Positions 1 to 5,860 of a stretch of 8,551 bases of DNA are shown here, piece after piece (positions within the stretch are counted from its first letter, which is position 1; every line of letters starts with the position of its first letter). A model generated the notes under the pieces. The model ran no database searches and had not been told where the DNA came from. It worked only from the letters and a program-made list of their open reading frames with translations. Position numbers and translations under genes: made by a program. The stretch comes from Lachnospiraceae bacterium (lineage in GTDB: Bacteria > Bacillota_A > Clostridia > Lachnospirales > Lachnospiraceae), in the NCBI GenBank assembly GCA_017960415.1, contig JAGCZE010000177.1:1-8551 (forward strand), given 5' to 3'.

Positions 1-9
1 ATATCCTTA

Positions 10-14
10 CCTCC
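10..14 (-). promoter_or_regulatory. Ribosome binding site of the gene beyond the left edge
   Basis: On the minus strand, 9 bases after the rqcP stop codon, there is GGAGG followed by TAAGGAT and then AT at the window edge. If the next base outside is G, an ATG start would sit 7 bases after GGAGG. This indicates another co-directional gene directly behind rqcP. In Clostridia this place is commonly held by yabP (spore coat/sporulation), but that identity is inference only. Confidence 0.6.
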
Positions 15-22
15 GGTCCTGT

Positions 23-262
23 TCACAGATATTTATACAGTTCCGCGATTTCTTCTTTTTTCTGGGTTTCGGCGATCTTTAATACTTCAACGCTGGTCAC
101 CTTCGCGCCGAACTCGATATCGATCCGGTCTCCGACGCTGACCTGTGATGATGCCTTGGCGGGCTTGCCGTTGATAGAAACTCTGCCGGCATCACATGCC
201 TCATTGGCTACAGTACGACATTTGATAAGACGTGATACTTTCAGAAATTTGTCAAGTCGCAT
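23..262 (-). CDS. rqcP: S4-domain RNA-binding protein RqcP (YabO/Hsp15-like)
   Basis: 79-residue protein that is essentially one S4 RNA-binding domain. The N-terminal [17 protein letters not shown] pattern, then [18 protein letters not shown] and [10 protein letters not shown] (about residues 1-60), is the S4 signature of the Hsp15/YabO family, followed by a short Lys/Glu tail. In Bacillus the orthologue RqcP (YabO) works with RqcH on stalled 50S subunits, supporting C-terminal alanine tailing of unfinished peptides. The start at 262 is chosen because AAGGGGG lies 8 bases upstream and the S4 homology begins at this Met. The frame stays open for 62 codons further upstream, but that stretch is hairpin-rich, starts at TTG without a ribosome binding site, and does not resemble protein. 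It lies 187 bp downstream of hup on the same strand, the usual neighbour in Lachnospiraceae. Confidence 0.9.
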   Translation of the reverse strand: MRLDKFLKVSRLIKCRTVANEACDAGRVSINGKPAKASSQVSVGDRIDIEFGAKVTSVEVLKIAETQKKEEIAELYKYL

Positions 263-312
263 ATGAAATCCCCCTTTTTTAATAACATCAGGACACAACG
301 GATATTTCGTAA

Positions 313-336
313 TCCGGCAGGCTGACTCCTGCCGGA
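313..336 (-). other. Perfect stem-loop in the hup-rqcP intergenic region
   Basis: TCCGGCAG (313-320) and CTGCCGGA (329-336) form an 8-bp perfect GC-rich stem with an 8-base loop. It lies 50 bases upstream of the rqcP start codon, inside the transcript if hup and rqcP are co-transcribed. No T-run follows, so it is not a terminator. It could stabilise a processed mRNA end or be a small repeat element; the function is unknown. Confidence 0.6.
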
Positions 337-352
337 CGATCGTTCGCTCAGT

Positions 353-382
353 CCTCAGCATGCAAGCGAGCTTGCACTGAGG
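353..382 (-). other. Long stem-loop with an alternative pairing partner
   Basis: CCTCAG (353-358) pairs with CTGAGG (377-382), and after a two-base bulge TGCAAG (361-366) pairs with CTTGCA (371-376) around the loop CGAG: 12 base pairs in all. The arm TGCAAGCG (361-368) can also pair with CGCTTGCA (384-391). The two folds exclude each other. This resembles the layout of an RNA switch or attenuator, but no ligand or regulator can be named. Confidence 0.55.
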
Positions 383-396
383 GCGCTTGCATATTT

Positions 397-431
397 CATA
401 AAAGATAAGCCCCACGAGAAGCTCGCGGGGC
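397..431 (-). terminator. Terminator-like hairpin behind hup
   Basis: GCCCC (409-413) pairs with GGGGC (427-431). After one A/C mismatch, CGAG (415-418) pairs with CTCG (422-425) around a three-base loop. On the minus strand it is followed by TTATCTTTTAT, a T-rich but interrupted tract. It begins 19 bases past the HU stop codon. It probably acts as a partial intrinsic terminator, so that HU is made in large excess over the RqcP encoded downstream. Confidence 0.65.
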
Positions 432-449
432 AGCAAAGATAATTCCAAA

Positions 450-740
450 TTACTTCTTCTTGCTCTTGCTGTTAACAGCTTCCTTTAAAGCCTTACCAGC
501 CTTGAACTTAGGAGCGTTTGATGCAGGAATGGTGATCTTCTGCTTGGTCTGAGGATTCTGGCCCTGTCTCTTAGCTCTCTTAACGGTCTCAAATGTACCG
601 AAGCCAACCAACTGAACCTTCTCACCCTTCTTAAGCTGCTCTGTTACTGCATCGATGAAAGCCTTCAGAGCCTTCTCTGAATCCTTCTTTGATAATTCTG
701 ACTTCTGAGCGATCTCTGCTACTAATTCAGCCTTGTTCAT
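450..740 (-). CDS. hup: DNA-binding protein HU
   Basis: 96-residue histone-like nucleoid protein. It forms dimers that bend and compact DNA with little sequence preference. Visible are the N-terminal helical dimer region ([20 protein letters not shown]), the core [18 protein letters not shown] (46-63) with the DNA-kinking Pro63 at the arm tip, and the second half of the HU signature, [19 protein letters not shown] (71-89). The usual TG after NPQ is replaced by KQ ([11 protein letters not shown]), a small variation. A short Lys-rich tail (NSKSKKK) extends beyond the 90-residue family core. AGGAGGAG lies 6 bases before the ATG. It is led by a strong sigma-A promoter and followed by a terminator-like hairpin, which suits an abundant protein. 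Confidence 0.97.
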   Translation of the reverse strand: MNKAELVAEIAQKSELSKKDSEKALKAFIDAVTEQLKKGEKVQLVGFGTFETVKRAKRQGQNPQTKQKITIPASNAPKFKAGKALKEAVNSKSKKK

Positions 741-776
741 AATAAACTCCTCCTGAAATAATATGAAAGTCTTGAC

Positions 777-804
777 CGAAACCGTGTATTTTCCACATGT
801 TTCG
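777..804 (-). other. Stem-loop in the hup 5' untranslated region
   Basis: On the minus strand CGAAAC (799-804) pairs with GTTTCG (777-782). After one bulged base, TGTG pairs with CACG (one G-T wobble) around an A-rich loop GAAAATA. It lies between the predicted transcription start (about 812) and the ribosome binding site (747-754), near the mRNA 5' end. A 5' hairpin of this kind can stabilise an abundant mRNA; that role is inferred. Confidence 0.5.
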
Positions 805-818
805 TGTTTACAGTTTTA

Positions 819-847
819 TTTATAATCTTCTTTACGCGGTTTGTCAA
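819..847 (-). promoter_or_regulatory. Sigma-A promoter of hup
   Basis: On the minus strand TTGACA (842-847) is followed by exactly 17 bases and TATAAA (819-824). This is a perfect -35 and a near-perfect -10 box. Transcription should start near 812, giving a leader of roughly 70 bases. The surrounding 741-1036 region is an AT-rich intergenic stretch shared with the divergent greA promoter. Apart from the two promoters, the hup leader hairpin and the greA leader, I see nothing else in it. Confidence 0.85.
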
Positions 848-893
848 GAAAAATTACAAAAATATTGCGATTTTTAGCAGATTTCTTACACTC

Positions 894-922
894 TTGTTTT
901 CATTTTTGATATATGTTATAGT
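894..922 (+). promoter_or_regulatory. Promoter of greA (extended -10)
   Basis: TTGTTT (894-899), 17 bases, then TATAGT (917-922) preceded by TG one base upstream (TGTTATAGT), the extended -10 form typical of Gram-positive promoters. The expected start near 929 would give a leader of about 130 bases before greA. A second, weaker candidate (TTGTTA 962-967, 17 bases, AAAATG 985-990) is also possible. Confidence 0.6.
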
Positions 923-1009
923 TAACAAAATGAATTTTCAGATTTATCTTTTTTATGCAAATTGTTACGAAAATAATCGTTTTTAAAATGTTTACATTTT
1001 TATGCATAC

Positions 1010-1045
1010 GGAGGTAACGACAGCCGGATAACGGGTTTGCGGCTG
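1010..1045 (+). promoter_or_regulatory. greA leader: distant Shine-Dalgarno followed by a stem-loop
   Basis: A strong GGAGG stands at 1010-1014, but the ATG favoured by homology is at 1058, 43 bases later. Between them CAGCCG (1021-1026) can pair with CGGCTG (1040-1045), with A1020-T1046 extending the stem. Folding would bring GGAGG to within about 18 bases of the ATG. The in-frame TTG at 1037 lies in the loop. A nine-codon ORF (ATG 1002 to TAA 1031) overlaps GGAGG. This arrangement decides, or at least clouds, the greA start. Confidence 0.5.
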
Positions 1046-1057
1046 TTTGATCACATT

Positions 1058-1561
1058 ATGGGCGAAAAACTGACCAAAAGCGATGTAAAGAAGATCGAAG
1101 AAGAGATCGAGCACCGGAAGCTTGTAGTACGGCGGGATGCGATAGAAGCCGTGAAGGAAGCCCGGGCGCAGGGTGACCTGAGCGAGAATTTTGAATATTA
1201 TGCAGCAAAGAGAGACAAGAATCAAAATGAGTCCCGGATCCGTTATCTCGAGAAAATGCTGAAAAATGCCACTATCATTGACGACAGCTCGGATGACGAT
1301 AAAATGGGCATTAATAATACAGCTGTAGTCTATTTTGAAGATGAGGGCGAGACCGAGAACTTCCGCCTCGTAACCTCGATCAGAGGTGATATCCTCAATA
1401 ATCTGATCTCGACCGAATCTCCCTTAGGAAAGGCTCTGCTCGGCCATAAAGAAGGCGACCGCATCCTCGTGGAGACAGACAACGGGAACGGATATTATAT
1501 CGTGCTCAAGCAGATCATCAAGACCAATGATGACTCCGCGGACAAGATCCGGAGGTTCTGA
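1058..1561 (+). CDS. greA: Transcription elongation factor GreA
   Basis: 167-residue GreA-family protein. GreA enters the secondary channel of RNA polymerase and stimulates cleavage of backtracked RNA. The N-terminal coiled coil runs from about residue 5 to 78. Its tip carries the conserved acidic pair in ARAQGDLSENFEYYAAK (Asp40 and Glu43), matching the catalytic Asp41/Glu44 of E. coli GreA. The C-terminal FKBP-like domain (about 85-160) includes LISTESPLGKALLGHKEGDR. The length is close to the usual 155-165. The start ATG at 1058 (MGEKLTKSDVKKIEEEIEHRK) fits the family; an in-frame TTG at 1037 would add seven residues (MRLFDHI) and is the alternative. It is transcribed alone, divergently from hup, and ends at a strong terminator. 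Confidence 0.93.
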   Translation: MGEKLTKSDVKKIEEEIEHRKLVVRRDAIEAVKEARAQGDLSENFEYYAAKRDKNQNESRIRYLEKMLKNATIIDDSSDDDKMGINNTAVVYFEDEGETENFRLVTSIRGDILNNLISTESPLGKALLGHKEGDRILVETDNGNGYYIVLKQIIKTNDDSADKIRRF

Positions 1562-1610
1562 CGGGCATTCCCGGCCTATTATACAAAAATACTATCGCTC
1601 AGTAATACAA

Positions 1611-1662
1611 AACCTGCAAGCGTCTTCTGCGTAAGCTGCACAGAACGTTTGCAGGTTTTTTT
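1611..1662 (+). terminator. Strong intrinsic terminator of greA, probably bidirectional
   Basis: AACCTGCAAGCG (1611-1622) pairs with CGTTTGCAGGTT (1646-1657) over 12 bp with one G-T wobble. The stem continues through TTCTG/CAGAA (1625-1629 with 1641-1645) after a small bulge. Seven T follow (1656-1662). It lies 50 bases after the greA stop. On the minus strand it begins right after the stop codon of the convergent foldase gene and exits into TTTTGTATT, so it probably ends that transcript too. Confidence 0.9.
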
Positions 1663-1663
1663 A

Positions 1664-3139
1664 TCAGCGGTTTACGACCGCGTTTTCGGTTATGATATCC
1701 TGGGCTTTCTTCTGCTTGATCGAGTTGATAACGATCTTGTCGATCTCTTCGTCCGAAAGCTGTTCCTTAACTTCGGCCTCTTCGGTAAATCCGTAATATG
1801 AGAAGAATATCTCTTCAAATTCGCTCTTATACTCTTCTTCGGTATAGGTAATGTTCTCTTCTTCGGCAACCTTGCTGAGGAGATGCTGGAGCTTCACCGA
1901 ATAGCTGCTCTCTTCCTTGATCGTGGCGTTGTAATCTTCCTCGGTCATGCCGTAGAACGCACTGAACAACTGGGCTCCTGTCATTCCGTAATAGCTCTGG
2001 GCCATCTGATCGTAATAATCAAAATACTGCCGGGTAAGATCATCGATCTCTTCGTCGATCTCTCCGCCGAATGTAGCGTTGTCAATAGCCATATACAGGA
2101 TATCGCGGTCGAGATGCTCCTCGGCATCCAGCCTTGCTTCCTCTTCAAGCTCACCCTTTACATAAGCTCTGTATTCTTCAATGTTGGAATATTCGGTGTT
2201 CTCTGCGATCAGTTCATCCGAGAGCTCCGGGATCTCGGTAATGGTTATGCTGTTGATCGTGACTACGAATGTTACGGGCTTACCGGCAAGATCTTCATAA
2301 TAGTCATCCGGGAAATTGAGTTCCAGAGTATGCTCGCCAAGGCCCTTTCCAACCAGTCCCTCTTCGAATGCATCGAAGAAATAACCGTCTCCGAGTACCA
2401 TGTCGACATTTTCGTCCTTGCCACCTTCAAATTCCTCGCCGTCCATGTATCCTACATAATCGATGTTCAGATTGTCACCGTTTTCCGCGGGACGGTCAAC
2501 CGGAATATCCTCTGCGAGGTCTTCCACGAAATCATCGACCATCTCATGAATTTCTTCTTCGGTAATATTGATCTCGGGGAAATCGATCTCAAGACCCTTG
2601 TACTGTCCGAGTTCTACAGTAACATCATACTCTTTGATGGTCTGCTCTTCATCTGTATAATCGGAATCTGCTGCGGATGTTGCGGCTGCAGTAGGTGTTG
2701 CGGTTTCAACGGTTGCACTCTGTCCGTTCTCGGGATCGGTATCGGCATTTTTCTTATCGAGGAACTTCTTTCCGATCATCACTCCGAAAACTACGATCAG
2801 TGCTACAAGAACAACAATAGTGGAAATAAGCACAATTGTTGTCTTCTTTGAAACCTTCTCAACTACCTGGCCGGAAACCGGTGCTGCATTCCCAGATGCG
2901 GTGACTGTACTCCCAAGGGATTCGGCTGCATTTTCTGCTGTTTCAACTGCTTTCTCCGCGGTTTCTGATGCTCCGACTGCTTCTTCCGAGGCCAGTATCA
3001 GGGTACCTTCAGCCGCATCCTTTACTTCATCTGCTTTCTCTTTTACAGCCTCAGTTGCTTCGGCTGCTGTGTTTTCCGCGGCGTCTTTGGCTTCATCCGC
3101 TGTGCTTTCCGCGGCTTTTAACAGATCTTCTTCGTTCAT
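1664..3139 (-). CDS. Membrane-anchored trigger-factor-like peptidyl-prolyl isomerase/foldase
   Basis: 491 residues in four parts. Residues 1-90 are an Ala/Glu/Lys/Thr-rich, very acidic stretch with repeated AEN/AEKA/AES-like units, likely helical or disordered. Residues 101-123 form one clear transmembrane helix flanked by Lys on both sides. Residues 130-170 are a Thr/Ala/Ser/Glu linker. Residues 213-300 are an FKBP-type domain of the trigger-factor kind (NGDNLNIDYVGYMDGEEFEGG, later LNFPDDYYEDLAGKPVTF), and about 305-485 a helical trigger-factor C-terminal chaperone domain. The N-terminal ribosome-binding domain with its GFRxGxxP loop is absent, so this is not the cytosolic Tig. The usual PGFE next to the FKBP pocket reads DAFE. 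The likely role is folding of exported proteins at the outer membrane face; which end is outside is inferred. AGAGAGG precedes the ATG. It is the last gene before the shared terminator. Confidence 0.82.
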   Translation of the reverse strand: MNEEDLLKAAESTADEAKDAAENTAAEATEAVKEKADEVKDAAEGTLILASEEAVGASETAEKAVETAENAAESLGSTVTASGNAAPVSGQVVEKVSKKTTIVLISTIVVLVALIVVFGVMIGKKFLDKKNADTDPENGQSATVETATPTAAATSAADSDYTDEEQTIKEYDVTVELGQYKGLEIDFPEINITEEEIHEMVDDFVEDLAEDIPVDRPAENGDNLNIDYVGYMDGEEFEGGKDENVDMVLGDGYFFDAFEEGLVGKGLGEHTLELNFPDDYYEDLAGKPVTFVVTINSITITEIPELSDELIAENTEYSNIEEYRAYVKGELEEEARLDAEEHLDRDILYMAIDNATFGGEIDEEIDDLTRQYFDYYDQMAQSYYGMTGAQLFSAFYGMTEEDYNATIKEESSYSVKLQHLLSKVAEEENITYTEEEYKSEFEEIFFSYYGFTEEAEVKEQLSDEEIDKIVINSIKQKKAQDIITENAVVNR

Positions 3140-3169
3140 TCTTTTACCTCTCTTTGCTTCCCTTTCAAA

Positions 3170-3200
3170 AAACTCATTAAATGCATGTTTTCATGAGTTT
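3170..3200 (-). promoter_or_regulatory. Leader hairpin with T-run before the foldase gene
   Basis: On the minus strand AAACTCAT (3193-3200) and ATGAGTTT (3170-3177) form an 8-bp stem around a 15-base loop, and T residues continue the 3' arm (TTTTTTG). It looks like a weak intrinsic terminator 31 bases before the foldase ATG. There is no room for a promoter after it, so it would act as an attenuator or a partial stop for transcripts entering from the signal peptidase genes. Confidence 0.45.
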
Positions 3201-3240
3201 CCCAATGGCATATGTTGTGATTATTAACCTTTTGCGAAAC

Positions 3241-3246
3241 ATCATA
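3241..3246 (-). promoter_or_regulatory. Possible extended -10 box for the foldase gene
   Basis: The minus strand reads TGTTATGAT, an extended -10 (TATGAT at 3241-3246) about 100 bases before the start codon. The hexamer 17 bases upstream (ACAGAA) is a poor -35 box. The 163-bp gap 3140-3302 is AT-rich and holds only this candidate and the leader hairpin. Otherwise the gene is read from the upstream signal peptidase operon. Confidence 0.35.
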
Positions 3247-3302
3247 ACATGTATTTATGTTCATTCTGTGAATATCTATAATAATTTTCAATTTTTTTCG
3301 TT

Positions 3303-4130
3303 TCAGTACTCCGCACTTTCCATTTTTCTGACACGATATCCGAACAGCGCCTTGCCGTAGATCTTGTCTCTTTTCACAAAAGGCGTGTCCCAGAATCTTG
3401 AATCGCGTGAGATGTTGCGGTTATCCCCCAGCATGAAATAACTGTCCTCGGGAACATAATAAGGCCCGAAATCAAGCTTTTCTGCCTTTTCGAACAGATA
3501 GGGCTCCTTCAGCGGTTTTTCCGCGTCGTTAATGTATACCTTACCTTTTTTGATCTCAACCTTGTCTCCCGGAAGTCCGATTATGCGTTTAACATAGGTT
3601 TCGGTCTCATCGTCGGGATTGGCGAAAAATACCATATCTCCGCGCTGGGGTTCCGAAAATAAATATGCAAGCCTGTTGGCGATCACATGCTCATCGATCT
3701 CCATGGTCGGCCGCATCGATCCCGACGTTATCACAGTCTTCAGAATGACCACATTATTTACGACAATAGCCAGCGCTATGGCTGCCGCTATAACGATCAG
3801 CCAGCTGATAATATCCGACAGGCGGCTTTTTTTCTTGTCTTCCGGGGCCTCGTCTTCGTTATCTTCCCGGTCATCTGTATCCCCGGCGTTTTTATTCCGG
3901 CCGTCCCGGTCCCGATTGCTTTGTTCCCGGCCGTCCCGACCGACTTTGTCACCATCGTCCTGACCCCGGCTGCCCTCTTCCTGCTGCGGTCCTCCGGGAT
4001 GTTCAAACTCGCTTTGGTCAAATCTGTTCATATCAACCTTGAAATTATCCCAGGCCTTTTCCCAGTCATTTTCAGGTTGATCGTTTCCGGCCGGAGCCGT
4101 TTTCTCAGATTTCAGTTCTTCTTCACTCAT
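3303..4130 (-). CDS. lepB: Type I signal peptidase, paralogue 1
   Basis: 275-residue membrane protease that removes signal peptides from exported preproteins on the outer face of the membrane. A charged hydrophilic N-terminal region of about 100 residues (rich in Asp, Arg, Gly, Asn, Glu) precedes one transmembrane helix (105-130). The catalytic domain shows SGSMRPTM with nucleophile Ser138, the general base Lys181 in TYVKRIIGLPGDKVEIKKG, and GDNRNISRDSR near the end. These are the signal peptidase boxes of the bacterial P-type Ser/Lys enzyme. The start is uncertain: ATG 4130 (MSEEELKSEK) is preferred, with a weak GGGA upstream; GTG 4157 with AGGG upstream would add nine residues. It follows its paralogue by 73 bp (46 bp if GTG is used). 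Catalytic parts of the two are strongly alike, the N-terminal tails are not. Confidence 0.9.
   Translation of the reverse strand: MSEEELKSEKTAPAGNDQPENDWEKAWDNFKVDMNRFDQSEFEHPGGPQQEEGSRGQDDGDKVGRDGREQSNRDRDGRNKNAGDTDDREDNEDEAPEDKKKSRLSDIISWLIVIAAAIALAIVVNNVVILKTVITSGSMRPTMEIDEHVIANRLAYLFSEPQRGDMVFFANPDDETETYVKRIIGLPGDKVEIKKGKVYINDAEKPLKEPYLFEKAEKLDFGPYYVPEDSYFMLGDNRNISRDSRFWDTPFVKRDKIYGKALFGYRVRKMESAEY
3897..3938. repeat. Short direct repeat in the signal peptidase tail
   Basis: The 12-mer CCGGCCGTCCCG occurs at 3897-3908 and again at 3927-3938, exactly 30 bp (10 codons) apart. It encodes the two RDGR units in the charged N-terminal tail. The in-frame spacing suggests the tail grew by slippage or local duplication. 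Confidence 0.55.
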
Positions 4131-4166
4131 ATCCGTTTCCCGTGTATGAATTTTCACTGTTCACGC

Positions 4167-4203
4167 CCTGCCGCCCGCATTCCCGATGGGTCTGCGATGC
4201 AGG
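4167..4203 (-). other. Stem-loop between the two signal peptidase genes
   Basis: CCTGC (4167-4171) pairs with GCAGG (4199-4203), with inner pairing CGCA/TGCG (4176-4179 with 4193-4196). It starts immediately after the stop codon of the upstream gene (minus strand) and has no T-run, so it is not an intrinsic terminator. It may protect or separate the two cistrons in one mRNA. Confidence 0.35.
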
Positions 4204-4947
4204 TTACATTTCATAATCCGCACTTTTGATCAGGGTTATGTTCGGTCTGTATCTGAACCAGGCCTTACCGTAAATCTGATCTTTTCTGACAAATTTATTG
4301 TCCCAGTAACGTGAATCTATGGACACATTACGATTGTCACCCATAACAAAGAAGCTGTTTTCCGGCACCTGATAAGGTCCCCAGTCGGATTTTACGGGCT
4401 TCTCGTGGAGATACGGCTCGTCAAGCGGTGTCTCGGAATCATTAATATAGACTTTTCCCTTTTTGATCTCGACCTTCTCGCCCGGAAGTCCGATGATGCG
4501 CTTAACATATGTCTTCGTCTCATCATCCGGATATGCGAAGAAAATGATGTCTCCGCGCTGCGGGTCGGAAAATACATAAGACAGCCTGTTTGCTACGACA
4601 TGATCGTCCACATTGAGGGTCGCGATCATGGAGCCCGAGATGATCTCAGTCTTGATTATCACAAAGTGGGTGATGGCCCAAGCAAGGGCAAATGCCGCAA
4701 CAATTATGATCAGCCAGTCGCGCAGCTCCTTCTTCCAGTCGAACTTCTCTTTTTCTTCTTCATTGCTGTCTGCTTCTGTCTCTGTACCCGCAACAGTTAA
4801 ATCTGTTTCTGTCTTCCCGGTTTCAGTATCTGCTTCTGTCACCGTGGCAGATACGTTATTTCCAAAGGTTTCTTCGATCAGGCTTGTTTTGTCGTTCTCA
4901 TTCGTCTCTGAATCTGTATAAGTATCCATTTTCTGTTCCGAATCCAT
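4204..4947 (-). CDS. lepB: Type I signal peptidase, paralogue 2
   Basis: 247-residue type I signal peptidase. The N-terminal 60-odd residues are Glu/Thr/Ser/Asp-rich and predicted cytoplasmic. One transmembrane helix follows (about 78-98), then the catalytic domain with nucleophile Ser106 in SGSMIATL, general base Lys149 in TYVKRIIGLPGEKVEIKKG, and GDNRNVSIDSR. The position normally held by Pro in SGSMxPT is Ala here, a departure from the family and from its neighbour. The start at 4947 is chosen because AAAAGGA sits 6 bases upstream; a longer TTG-started frame to 4980 lacks a ribosome binding site. It begins 34 bp after ispE and is followed by its paralogue, so the pair is a tandem duplication within an operon. 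Both end in a similar SAEY/SADYEM tail. Confidence 0.91.
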   Translation of the reverse strand: MDSEQKMDTYTDSETNENDKTSLIEETFGNNVSATVTEADTETGKTETDLTVAGTETEADSNEEEKEKFDWKKELRDWLIIIVAAFALAWAITHFVIIKTEIISGSMIATLNVDDHVVANRLSYVFSDPQRGDIIFFAYPDDETKTYVKRIIGLPGEKVEIKKGKVYINDSETPLDEPYLHEKPVKSDWGPYQVPENSFFVMGDNRNVSIDSRYWDNKFVRKDQIYGKAWFRYRPNITLIKSADYEM

Positions 4948-4981
4948 AATCTGTCCTTTTCTTTTATATTTGAGTCTCAAT

Positions 4982-5851
4982 CTAAATGTTCGCCGGGCCC
5001 GTTAGGAATGTGTCCCTGCCGTACTCGCCCGACTTGAAGTGCCTGTAGGCTTTCTCTGCCTTGTCGTGATCTCTGAATATGCCGAACAGGGTCGGTCCGC
5101 TGCCGCTCATCATGGCATTGTCGGCTCCCAATTCCCGCATAGAGGCTTTTATCTCATTCAGTACAGGATAATCCGCACATGACACATTTTCCAGAACATT
5201 TCCCATATTCGCGCATATCCCGTTCAGGTCATGTTCTTCCAGTGCCTTTATGATCGCATCAATATCAGGATGATTCTCTACCGGCTTTTCATCGATTGCA
5301 CGATACACATCTTTTGTGGAAATGCCGAATTTCGGTTTCACCAATAATATGCTGCATTCGGGCATAGCCGGAAGCGGTGTGAGAATCTCGCCGATGCCTT
5401 CGGCAAGCGCTGTCCCGCCAAGCAGACAGAACGGAACGTCCGCTCCGATCCGCAAACCCAGCTCCTTGAGCTTTTTTTCATCGGCTCCGAGGTCGAACAT
5501 GATATTCATTGCCCGCAGGGCAGCCGATGCATCGGTACTGCCGCCTGCAAGCCCCGCCGCAACCGGGATCTTCTTTTCGAGAACAACGTCAATGCCGTCC
5601 GTAATGCCGTATTCGCCGCGAATCGTCTCCAAAGCCCTGTAGATCAGGTTTTTGGGCCCTGTCGGCAGGAATTTCAGATTGGCGCTGATGCAGATATCCC
5701 CGGTGCTGTTTTTCTTAAACGTAAGTCTGTCCGCGATCCCGATGTTCTGCATGACCATACGCAGGAGATGGTACCCGTCTTCACGTTTCCCGATGACATC
5801 GAGCCCGAGGTTGACCTTGGCAAATGCCTTTATTTCATATTCATTGATCAT
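4982..5851 (-). CDS. ispE: 4-diphosphocytidyl-2-C-methyl-D-erythritol kinase
   Basis: 289-residue GHMP kinase of the MEP (non-mevalonate) isoprenoid pathway. It phosphorylates CDP-methylerythritol with ATP in the cytosol. Visible are FAKVNLGLDVIGKREDGYH (10-28, catalytic Lys12), the ATP-binding glycine-rich loop PVAAGLAGGSTDASAALRA (96-114), GADVPF (136-141, catalytic Asp138), and the third GHMP motif MMSGSGPTLFGIF (247-259). The length is normal. The start ATG at 5851 lies nine bases after the stop of the NlpC/P60 gene, with AGGA of the ribosome binding site overlapping that stop (TAGGA), so the two are translated from one message. The pathway feeds undecaprenyl carrier lipid for wall synthesis, which may explain its envelope-gene neighbours. 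Confidence 0.96.
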   Translation of the reverse strand: MINEYEIKAFAKVNLGLDVIGKREDGYHLLRMVMQNIGIADRLTFKKNSTGDICISANLKFLPTGPKNLIYRALETIRGEYGITDGIDVVLEKKIPVAAGLAGGSTDASAALRAMNIMFDLGADEKKLKELGLRIGADVPFCLLGGTALAEGIGEILTPLPAMPECSILLVKPKFGISTKDVYRAIDEKPVENHPDIDAIIKALEEHDLNGICANMGNVLENVSCADYPVLNEIKASMRELGADNAMMSGSGPTLFGIFRDHDKAEKAYRHFKSGEYGRDTFLTGPANI

Positions 5852-5860
5852 ATTTGAATC

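Noticed and set aside
263..448. Upstream extension of the rqcP frame to 141 codons
   Set aside because: It begins at TTG with no ribosome binding site, runs through three hairpins, and the S4 family starts at the Met at 262, which has AAGGGGG in front.
804..986. Plus-strand 60-codon ORF in the AT-rich hup-greA gap
   Set aside because: It covers both divergent promoters, lacks a ribosome binding site, and its Phe/Ile/Asn-rich translation is what AT-rich intergenic DNA gives by chance.
1883..2851. Long plus-strand ORF of 322 codons inside the foldase gene
   Set aside because: It is antisense to a recognisable FKBP/trigger factor gene, and its Cys/Ile/Phe-rich product matches nothing I know.
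1664..3139. Ordinary cytosolic trigger factor (tig)
   Set aside because: It has a transmembrane helix and lacks the ribosome-binding domain, so the tig name would mislead.
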